Assembly (NCBI GenBank): GCA_030549495.1
Contig: JAUIRK010000509.1
Location: forward strand, 1,672,501 to 1,736,500
DNA from: Nectonema munidae
Lineage: Eukaryota; Nematomorpha; Nectonematoida; Nectonematidae
DNA: 64,000 nt
Direction: 5' to 3'
A program made the position numbers and the translations under genes. Below are positions 47,601 to 59,600 of the stretch, one piece after another. Each line of letters opens with the position of its first letter. The stretch's first letter is position 1. The notes under the pieces were generated by a model that worked only from the letters and a program-made list of their open reading frames with translations, had not been told where the DNA came from and did no database searches.

Positions 47601-50600
47601 GTCTCGAAAGTCAGCGTAGACTTTTATTTTCTGATTGTTTAGATGAAAATAGATTTGATAGAATTCCTGTAAAGACAGAAGAAACAATGTTCAACCAATA
47701 AATGTTGGTAGACAGGGAAGCGAAAATATAATCAGAAGAGGTCTTGGTCTGAAATCAAAAAAGAATGCTTGAATTTGTTTTTAAGTGAGTCAATTTTAAA
47801 TGAAATAATACATAAGACAAATATTTATATCAAAGATAACAATAAAAAAAACGTGATGATGTTAAGTATCCTCACATTCGTATCATAGACATTGAAGAGG
47901 TGCATGTTTTTATTGGTCTGGCTTATTTTAGAGCATTGCTAAAACAAAATTACTTGAGATGGTCAGATTTGGGTTGTCCTATATTTGCTTCCACTGTGCT
48001 TTGATTTAGTTTCCACGAGAGAGGAAAGATGGAAGTTCGATAAATTAGTTGCATTTCGTAATATTTTTGACATGTTTAATGAAAATTGTTGTAAATGCGT
48101 TAATCAAAAATCTTTTTTAACAATAGATGAATCTTTGTATCCATCTAGAACTGCTATAAAATTTCAAGTATATAGCGCACTTAAACCTGCAAAGTATGGA
48201 CTGTTATTCAGATCTCTTTGCAGTGTTGAATAAGCTTCAGGGGCGCACATCCTCAAAATTATTGGGGGGCGAAATTTTTTTGTTGTAATTTTCAAAATTA
48301 GTGGTCTGGAAATACCACGGGAGACCAAATATATATTCAAGCAATCGTTTAAAATAGAGTGTATTCAGCGCATACCTAAATTTATAAAACTACTTTATAT
48401 TTTTTTTACAAATTTGTCGAATTTAAATACTATACTTCCAACGAAAATATTTTAATTAAATTTGCATATCGAATATGGTGCGTAGAAAAATGCCCCCGAA
48501 AAAAATGCCCCCAATTAAAAAGTAGGAACCCCCAGTAAAAATGCAACTGAAAAAATGCCCCAATTTAAAATAAAAAATGATGCCCCAACATAAAAAATTT
48601 CAAAAAATTATTAATTAAAATTAAAAAAATTTTTTTTTAAAAAAGATGTCAAATAAAGATTTTTTGTAAAAAAACAAAAAGTTAACTTTTAATCTAAAAC
48701 ATTTAAATTTAATTAAAGTAAACTAAAAAACTCAGCATAGGAAAATTTTTTAAATACAAAAAAAATTTATAAAAAAGCAAATATTTTTGGACTTTGTGTG
48801 TATCAGAAAACTTTCTAAATATAATTTGTGTTTTAACTGATTTTAAGAACACATTCCCACAAATCTGCACCTTTGCTATTGTTTTCAAGAACTTTATAAA
48901 GAAAAAAACCCTATAGATTAAGAAATTTTAGAAATTTAGCCTTTCGTGGTACCAAATAAAAATATTTATATAATTTAAAAAAATCATGAAAAACAAAAAT
49001 TAGGAGGCATTTTTTCCTACTTTTTAATTGGGGGCATTTTTTCTGGGGGCATTTTTACCTACAACCATCGAATATACACTAGTTTTAAAAAATCCAAAAT
49101 TGTTAGGGGTTCATTTACTTAGCATCATTCAAAAATAGTTTAAAAGCTAAATTGATACAAGCTACAAAAAGTAAAATAACTTTTAACATTTAGCAATGAT
49201 TTGCCTTTTATAATAACTTTTAAGGAAAAAAGTCTATCAGAAAAAGTTATAGAGCTTCAACAAAAACAAAAATTTTTAGAGCATAACTTAAGTTTTTGAA
49301 AACTAATTTGACGCATCCCCTACAGCATACTCTATGGGTGGCATGGCAGGTTGGTTGAGATAATGGACTCAGCACGGAAGCCTCTGGATTCGATTCCTCA
49401 TCGATACGAATTTGTTCATAGTTTGACATAAGCGGTACATCAGTGCCTTGTCAATGAAAATACACCCGCTGCACCTTACCTTTTACTCAAAATTGAAAAT
49501 TTTGCTACATAATTAACATAAGAGAGAAAGGAAACAAAATAAACTAATAAAGCAATTTTCACTATTTTAAAATGAAACCGTCTGTTCTCAGAATAATTTC
49601 AACATAAAGAATTAGAGTTTATTTGATATTTTCAAGTTTTTATAAGCAGCAAAAGCCAACGTTTAAATAGCTTAGCCCTTATAATTAAAAAATTATTTAA
49701 ACTAACGGTCGACAGACATTTCGCCCCCTGACGAATTGTCTCATAGGCTATTAGTTTCATCCATCTTTGCTTATTATATGTGTAAAATTATTAAAAAATT
49801 TTATATTCTTGTTTATTTTATCTCTATTAAATTATTTCAAATTATTCATTTTATCTCTTAATTTTTTAGAATTGTCCATGAGACAAAATGTCTTATGAAA
49901 ATAACCGGGCAAATTGTCCATGAAACAAAATGTCTTCTGAAAATAATGGGGCGAATTGTCCATGGGACGAACTGTCTTATGAAAATAATGGGACGAAATG
50001 TCCGAGGACCAAATTAACATAAATCCCCCCCCCCCGGATGTGCGCCCCTGATATGCTTTTACATACCAACCAAGCGTTTATGCTGGCAGACCAATTGAGG
50101 GCGAAAGTCCATATCTGAACACAACTGAAGAAACGGTCAAGAGATCAAGCAAAATAAAAGGTAGAAATATCACTTCAGATAGATTTTATACATCTTTAAA
50201 ATTAATTGAGTGGTTGTTTAAAGAAAAAATAACATGTTTAGGAACAATAATGCTTACAAAAATAGGTATTCCCAAAGAACTTATTTCATTGACCGATAGA
50301 GATAATTTTTCTTACAAATTTTTTGGGAAAAAACTATTTTAAGTCGTTAAGTTTACATAGTTATATAGTTAAAAGGAAAACTAGTAATAATAAGGATAAG
50401 TAGTAATAAGGAATACTAGTAATTATTATACTATATTTGAGTTTACACATCATATTATATAGTTTTACATATTTCATTTGGTCTAGGGGTGAAGCTCTAA
50501 ATTTGTAAACAGAAGATCGTGGGTTTAAATCTATAAACCATAATTCAGAATCTTTGGGGTGCTCAACATACTTTTTAAATATTTTTGCAGGGGTGGAATC

Positions 50601-53600
50601 CGCTATTCAAAGACGATTCAATTTGTTAAAAAATAAATTACAGTTAAATTCAGCGCCTTCTAAAAATATATAAAATATAAACAATCAAAAAACAAAAAAA
50701 ATCTTCAATTTTAAATCTTTTGATTCTTTTCATACATTATCTCAAGTTTATTATTCAAACTTTTTTTCAAAGTGTTTTACAGATTTATTATACAAAAAAA
50801 ACTAATTGGCTTTCCATAAGTCGAAGTATTACTTTTTAAAAACATAATTATTGAAAAAATATTTAGTTTTTGATTTTTTAAAAATGATTGATTAATGACA
50901 AATTGATTGCATTTCATAAATATAATTATCTTTAAGACTTATTTTATCCTAAAATTATTTAATTTTTGTTTTTTTAAAAATGATTGATTAATGATAAATT
51001 GACTGTGTTTTATAAAAAAAAATTAAGGTATCAATCAATTCAACGTACTTGAAAATGGTAGTTTTGACTTTTTTGCCCCCTTGCGAAAAACTTGTATTAA
51101 ATAGGCCTGCTTTAAATATGGTTAAAATAGTATAAAAAATACGAGCTCTAAGACATATTTAAAGGTCTTGTTAATTTAAGACCAAATACTTTTCTACTTA
51201 CATCAAATAATGATGCAAAATTTGATATCAATTCATGTCAGTGTGAACTTAAATTATCAATATTTTTTAGCTTTAAAATGAATGTAAAATTTCCTACTAT
51301 ACTAGCTAACAAAACAAATTTATAAAAATTACGGTAAAGTCCAGTGTATTCAAATAGGTATTGCAATTCTAGATCTAAACGTGTTGAATGGAAGATCAAC
51401 CAAATGGATTCCAGTTGGATATCTACCATGTCCTCAACATATTCATTTAAGGGGCTACTCGTAACTTCAGTTACAATCGTTTTTGCATCTTTTCCTAAAA
51501 ATTTGAAGAGTTGTATCTGTGTATTATTCTCTGCTTCCGATCTCCATTGAAATTCAGTTGAGCCATTGGGAAATGTTATGATTGAAGTCAAGTAGGATTT
51601 GGAGTGTTCGATGATCGCTTAAGTTGAGAAAAAACAGTTGCGAAGAAAACGTGAGCAAGTTTATTTTACGTTTGCATTTGTCGTCTACAAAAGCAGCAGC
51701 GTTGTCACACTTGCATTCATATTTGTCTTCGGAATAGAAAACCCGACGTTGCCTAACTTTAGAGCACTTGCCTAAAAAATAATAAATTGGCGTAGAGACG
51801 TCTAAGCGGAAAAGCAAATGAGATGACACTAAAATTGTTCTAACGAAATAAATTAAGCTAATTTTTTTTCTATGAACATACATATTGTAGGTCTGTTAAA
51901 TTTAAGTCAAATGTTTTTAATTACAATTTATTTCAATAATTATTTTAACGAATGTGCACATTTGAGAATATGAGAGAATGTAGATACGGTCGGAAAATTG
52001 GACACTTCCATTTTATTTGCCATAAAAAAGCAAAGGTTAAAAAAGAAGTATTTAAGCTTGGAAAATAATATTACACTTCAAAACCCAATCCAAATTGCTT
52101 TGCATTTTCATAACAAATAAATTTAGTGTACAATTTTAGTAAAAATAGCATGTAATTTTCTTTTTGTATAAAATCATTTCAATTCAAAAAGAAAATAGAA
52201 AAAAATTAAAATATGTTAAGATTTTTATACAAATAAAATCAAAATAATCTCGGCCTTTAAATTTTAACATAATTTTTTCAAAGTCAAGTCAAAAAGCTCA
52301 TTTTATTTTTCCAAATTAATATAAATGAAAATGAATTTAAAAGAATGAAAATGGAGAAATCATTAAAATGAAAATATACTTTGTATCATTTTTTGATACA
52401 CCTATGCTTTTTGGTTTGTAGCTTTGTACTGAAATATACGAAATGATGGTGTTTCTCCCCTCTCAATATTGATATCAAATTCAAAAAATCAATAAATTCA
52501 AAAAATCAATAAATTCTTATGGTACTCAAAGAAAAACACGTGGACATCAAGCGCTACGATTCTAAAATAAAAAATGATAAATGAAAAAACAATTTTCAGA
52601 AGTTATTGTACAAATATACAAGTAGAAGTGTGAAAGACTAGTAAAAATTAGTAAAACAGGCCAACCGGTTTGTCAATAGGCCATAACTTTTTATTCATTT
52701 TATTCGCTGGGTCTACACCACTTTAGACAACACTTATTATGTTGTCCAATAGACTCTATTTTATTCACGTGTTGGTAGGACAAAGTATAAACGACCTACA
52801 AATGTTTATTGGCATGTTTTCGAGAAATGTAAGCTGTAAGAGAAGCGTGTGAAGTAGAATTAAACTTACTATCCCACTCAATCCACGTCAAAACATTCTT
52901 ATGTTGAAGCCTGATGATAATTGGCACAAAAGACCTGTTTGGCTTGTATAATCCCAAGTATTGTTATATCCCTGCTTGATATAAAACACAAAGTTCGTGA
53001 GACAAGAAAAATCAGTCGACCATCACTACTTCGCCAACAGGAAGTTGGTCCTTTTTTGACCGGTGATTCATTTATGAATCGTTTCCTTGGTGTAGCATTT
53101 GGGACAAGTGATTCATATACGAATCACTGAAACTTTTATAAATGCATCAAAAATTACTAAATTTCAACAATTCAAATTTGGTCCGTTATGATATTCAAAT
53201 CAAATATAAAAGAATTAAAATTAATTTAATTCAAAATTTTATTTATAAGCATTTATAGAAAATTAGTTATAAAATGAAAAATTTATTAGATTATTTCTAA
53301 TTTATGCCCAAATATTTGACATTTAACAAAATTAAAAAGTTTTTTCTCTACTAATTTTTTTAAAACACTCTTTATAATATAAAAAGTGTGAGATCTCAAT
53401 GAAAAATTTGAGTAAAAATTTTTATACATTTAAATGTATCACATATGAAGCGCTGGGGATATCGATACAAAAAAGCCTGCAAAGATGACTATCAGTTTTA
53501 GTCTCTTATAAAGGGAAATATACACACACACACACATGGGCATGGAAATAAACCAAAAGAGGCTTTTCTCTGAGAAGAAAGGATGCCTTGGTTGAGACGC

Positions 53601-56600
53601 TTTTATTGACTTGTGTGATATTTTGGATTTTGTTATCTTATAACTTCAAAGCAAAGAGAAAATTAAAAAGTTTCTAGACAATCATTGATATATGAAATTT
53701 TTTGTTTCAGCAAAGTAAACGAAAAAGCACATCACTTCACTTTGTTTTGAACAACTAAATTTCCTTTACTTTTTAAACTTTTCAACTGCCTATATTTTGT
53801 ACTCAAAATAATGGCAAAATTTTTGTTTTACTGTTCAAATTTATAATAGGTTTTAGTTAACAAACTCAACAGTATATTTCTACAAGGCAATAATTATAGC
53901 AGAAGGTTTATCTGGCCGCAACTAAATATAATTTACTTTTTTTCTTCTTATGATTTAGTTAAAGAAATGCTGAACTTGACACGAAAAATGACTGCAGAAC
54001 CAAAACTATTCAATATTGAGTAAAAAAAATTGAGAAAAAAGAAAGAGGTTTTCACCAACTTTTTTCAATTTGAGGAGTTATATCTGCCAATGGCTTGACA
54101 TTAAATCAGTATTGTGAGTATTTAATACTTGTAATGATGAACTTTTGTTTAGAGTAGAAAGATGCTCTAGAAAAGAAAAGAAGCAAAAGATGGCTGTTCA
54201 ACCACATATACAGCAATGAGATGCAATGGGTTAATAATCGTATGCATCAAAACATTTTTCAACATAAAATTCCCATTACAGGTAAAGAATGGCATTGACA
54301 AATAATAAGCCTTTTGATTAACATGTCCGTTTCTCATGCCTGGAGGAAAATATATGAATTAAAAGTCCAAATCAAAAAATAAATCATTTAAATTTTATAA
54401 TACTACCAGTGGAAGTGATTTTATCAAATTTTGGAAAACTTCTTCTCCTGCAAAATCTATAATCTTGAATTCAATGAAGTAAGATATGATAAAAATCAAG
54501 AACACTTTGTTTGATAAAGATACTGATTATAAAAAAGGTTGGCGTGTAGGTTGTTTCATACACTAACACAAATAAAGTGTAAAAAATGTAAAAGTGGAGT
54601 CCATATGAAATCCCTTTTAGATTTTCATATCAATTAACATTTGTTAAAAATAGATTTATCAGTCTACTGTTGATTTTCAAATCGACGGCGTTTCTCGTGT
54701 CTAATTCTTCCAATGTTTGTTTGACAGACTCATTCTACAGAAGTTAAAGCGAAACAGTTCTTCATCATTTTGAGATAATTTAAAACACGGTCTCTCCTAG
54801 AGATGTATCGGATATCCACATCCGCATATGCGCATCATTCGCAAAAAATTCTTACACCCGCTTTACATCCTCATCCGCGGATTTTTTCATGTTAACATCG
54901 GCATCGGTTATTTAAAATCAATTTTTACAAATATCCATTGAAACTTTTTGTATTTTTTTGTTTAAAACTTACAAGATTTGTTATGTCTTTAATTCAAGTA
55001 AAAAATGTAAAAAAAGGGATTAAATTAGTAAGATACTGTAAAATATAAAATATATAATTTTTTAAAAATATTTTATATCCGCATCCGCATAAAAATTTAC
55101 TTTGGATATCCGCTAGGATGTCAAATCTAATATCCGCATCCGTGGATGTAAAAAAATTCACATCCGATACATCTCTAGTCTCTCCTTTCCAAAATTTTTG
55201 CCGAAGTTTACTCTCCTAGCCAGCACAACCACATGGCAGCAGGTGGTTTAGATAAACAAGTTTTCCTTCTCGTCACTGAAGGGGATTTGACCTAGCGCGC
55301 TACCCTCACCTGTTTCAGTCCGCCTGCTAAAGCGGTTACCAGGGTGTGGCCACTGCTTATGCTACAGCTTCTAGGCGCTACAGGTGAGAGCTGAGTGCCA
55401 CGGTATCCGGTAATTTCATCGTATAGTAAATTCATCGTGATGCAATACATCGTTGGTATTTTCATCGTGCAGCGATTACATCGCGAGATTTATGGATTTA
55501 CCGCATAATACGGCGCATTGTCAATGATTTTGAAAATCGTGACCTAAATGATTACCTTAGAGGTATTGCTCATAACTAAAATTTTTTTAATTGTTTCTAT
55601 TTTTCCAATTTGAAATGAATTAGTTATCTCAATAATCTTTTTGAAATATGGAATAATTTATTACATATATAACATAACATAATATAATTTATTAAGCGAA
55701 TAGAAAGGCAAATTTGCCTCTAATGATCGCATCGGAAAAGAATAACTAAACTGATCGAGAATAGTATATGTGACAATTATGAAAAAAAGATTAATATAAG
55801 AAAACTAGGATATTCAGAGTTACTAAGCTAGGAAGGAGTATACATCTTATCTTTCCAGAAGTGGTCAATGCGTTGCTTGAAGATGTTTAAAGTAGGAGAG
55901 TTCACTACTTACGCGGAAAGGCTGTTCCAGTCGTTGATCATTCTGTTAGCAAAGAAGTTTTTGCGAAAGTGCTTTTTGTGTCAGCTTTTTATACATTTGT
56001 ACTGATGAGTTCTTTGAAATCTTGAAGAAAATGGGGGTAGGATATCACGATTAACATGAATGTTTTTATTTATGATGTTAAATACTGTTATCATGTCGTT
56101 TCTTTTATATCTGCATGACAGAAGTGGTAAGGACAGAGTCTGCAATCGTTCTTTATAGTGCAGTTCTTTGAGGCCTTTCATTCTTTTGGTTATATGTTGC
56201 TGTACTTTCTCCAAAGATTTCATATTTTTTATGCAGGTAGGTTGCGCTATAACATTACCGTACTCAAGGATGGGTCGTGTCAAAGCTTTATATATAGGTT
56301 TAGCTATCTCGGCTTCAAAGAAGATAAATATCGAAGAACTAAATGGAATATAGAGTAAGCTTTCGAGATGATTTTTGAAAATTGAGGTTTAAATTTGAGA
56401 ACATCATCAATAATAATTCCTAAATCGTTAATTTGTGCGGTACGCTTAATATTATAACCACCTATGTAGTAAGTGACGCTATTATTTAAACCAATTTGTA
56501 AATGATAACATTTAGAAAAGTTTAAATCCATACCCCAAGTGTGACACCATTGGTATAAAGTAAAAAGGTCGGCTTGAAGTTGTAGTTTAGATTTGTTATT

Positions 56601-59600
56601 TGATTCAGAGTACATTTTAAGATCATCAGCAAACAATTTTGAGCGAGAACGAACTTGGGTGTGTAGATCATTTATGTGAATGTTGAAAAGTAGTGGTCCT
56701 ATCACACTGCCTTGGATAACACCACTAGTCACTCTACTTGAATGTGATATATGGCTGTTCACGGTGACAAACTGGGTTCTATCGGTCAAGAAGTTATCAA
56801 TCCAATTAATAATTCCAGAGTTAATGTCATAGGCCTTTAATTTACTGAGTAAATAATTATGCGGGACCTTGTCGAATGCCTTTCGAAAGTCAAAGTATAA
56901 AACATGAACCGTGTCATTATTTCCAAGGAGATTAGTAACATCATCCTGGAACTCCAATAATTGTGTTACAGTAGATTTTTTTTTCAGAAAACCATGTTGG
57001 TTAGTGTTAATCAAATTCTTTTCTTCCAAATAAAAAAGAATGTTATCAGCAACTATAGATTCAAGCACTTTTGACAGGACGGAAGTTAAACTAATGGGCC
57101 TGTAGTTTGAAGGAAGCTCGGGGTCGGAACTTTTATGTACAGGCACAACTAATGCAGATTTCCAAGTTTTGGGTATGACTCCTTCTTTTAAAGATAGGTT
57201 GAATAACTTTGTTATAGGAAATGCCAAATCTTGGGAAAGTTCTTTCAGAATTTATGGGTGCAAATTATCAATACCAGGTGATTTGTCGCCGCCGAGAAAG
57301 CTAAGTTTCTGAAATACAAGTTTTTCACTGACTACTACATCTTCCATCGGTGAGTAGTGATGATACTTGGGTAATATTTTTGGAGGATGGGTTTGAGGGT
57401 TAGTAAATACAGAAGAAAAGTACTCACTGAATGTTTCAACAATTATGTTATCAGATTTTACACGATTTCCATTTTTATCAATTATAATATTAAAACTATG
57501 GCTTCTTTTTTTTCAATACGTTTATATAATTCCAAAACTTTTTAGGCTTGTCTTTTATGTTCTTTGAAATGTTACATTCAAAGGAACGCTTTGCTTTTCT
57601 TGTTTCTCTTCTTAATTTATCTGATATTTCTTTGAGTTGTAACATCATTTTAGGGTCTTTAAACTTCAGGTACTTCTTGAAGAGCTTTTTTTTCTTTTGT
57701 ATATCTATGTAGTTGATCTGTTCATATACGGATTATATTTTGTTTTCTTTTTCATTAAAGGTATAAACTCAGCAATAGCTCCGTATATAACTCTCATGAA
57801 AACATCATAAAACTCTAAAAAAGAGTATTCATTATATAGGTTCCAATTAACATTGGACAGATATTCTCTTATTTTGTTGTATCTTCCCGAGCGAACATCT
57901 AGTTTGGTGGTTATAGAAGATGAAGATTTGACAATATAAGAAAAATCGAACGTAATAGAGTAATGATCACTACCATCTAATGCTGGTAAAATAGAAATAT
58001 TTTAATCAGAAAAGAAATTCGTAATTAAGAGGTCTAAAATACTTTCTTTTCCAGTATAATCTAATCTAGTAGCATCCTGAATTAATTGGAACAAGTTGTT
58101 TGAAGCTAGGTACTCTACAAACTTCATAGCAGAAGAATTCTTTCTAGCGTTGTGAACTTTGGAGTTCCAAGGAATAGAAGAATAGTTAAAATCTCCAATG
58201 AAAATTATAGTAAATTTAGGAAGCAAGTCAATGAGGGTTGAAAAAAGACCAATTATTCCATGAGTAGAACAAGCCATATTGATTGAGGGGCTTCTATAAA
58301 TGCAACAAACGATAAAGTTTTTGCCATTATTTTCAATCTCTAAAGTAATATATTCAATGTAGGAAGGAATAAAGGGGGATACAGTTTTGACTTTTAAAAA
58401 TGGTTTAAAATAAGCAATGATTCCTCTAGTTTTAGAAGCATGGTTAGTTACTTTATCAAAATTGTTGACCATTGAAAAACTGCACAGATTATAGGTGGAG
58501 CATACTGGCGGAAATGAACCTTTATTTTTTGGAAGAACTTCGGTAATAAAAATCAAATCAGAATTTGTTTTGTCTATTATCAAACAAAGCTCTGACATTT
58601 TAGGAAGAAGTTGATTAGAATTAGTATAGAATACAGATAAAATATTTCGGGAAATTTCTTTATGTTGACTTGAAGTGAAAGTTTATTGTTTTAACTTGTA
58701 GGTTCTGTTGATTCGTTGGTGGCAAGTAGTGTTTGATGAACATATTTTTTTTCTTGATCACACGGAAGTCGTTTAAAGAACTACCTCTTAATAAATATAT
58801 TATTGATTCATTTTTGTTTTCTTGATTCAACGTTTTCACTTGAACTCTTAACTTGTTCACTTTTTTCAGGATTATAACCGTTTGAAATGAAGATCTTTTT
58901 GAAATTGTCTGGAGCATTTTTCAAGTTGGGTCTTACAACCAAGTTCTTGTCAGAATAGCACTCGTAAGTAATTCGGAGAGGCCTTTTAACATTTTCCTCC
59001 TTTTTTATTTTAATCGAACAGCTCTTGAACAAATTGAGCGTCATTAATGCTTTTACCAGCATTGTTATACTCTTCAGCATCATGAATTATATGATTGGCT
59101 TTACGTCGTTCTATGTCTAGCTCAGTGGCACGTTGGCTCGATAGCGTATCTTTAAGTATTTGCCGAAAATCTTGTGGAGGAGGGGAAGTTGATTTCTGAG
59201 TAGAATTAGGTAAGATTTTTTCAATTAGTTTATCGATCTTTTCATTCAATTTGCTATGAGATAGTTCAATCGTGTTTACAAGATGTTTATTGTGGTCAAA
59301 GACCTCCGTTATTCTTGTAGAAAGATCTTCATTTATTTTCTTAATATGCTTTTCATTGTTCTCTCTTTGAAAGAGGTAATATCTTGGTTAATTTTATTAA
59401 TGACTTTTTTCAGCGTTGGTGTATCATCTTTCCTACAAGCCGTACAAAACCAACGGATACCACATCCTTCAAATTTTTCAATTAAGTTAACCATATGCTT
59501 AGATATACTTTAGCATGTGTAGCACATCCAATTAAGGCATGAGCTGCATTTCATCATTTCATTAGATTTACTTTCACAATTGAAACATATCCAGTCATGA

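Larger units (their letters stand above)
48238..50050 (+). mobile_element. Non-autonomous hAT element, host of three nested insertions
   Basis: Termini CAGGGGCGCACATCC and GGATGTGCGCCCCTG are exact inverses over 15 bp. Flanks ATAAGCTT (48230-48237) and ATATGCTT (50051-50058) are an 8-bp duplication with one mismatch. It interrupts the piggyBac reading. Inside are TIR elements at 48477-49066 and 49707-50010 and a tRNA-derived SINE near 49330. No transposase. It shares termini with the 29475-31518 element, its likely source of transposase. Confidence 0.92.
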
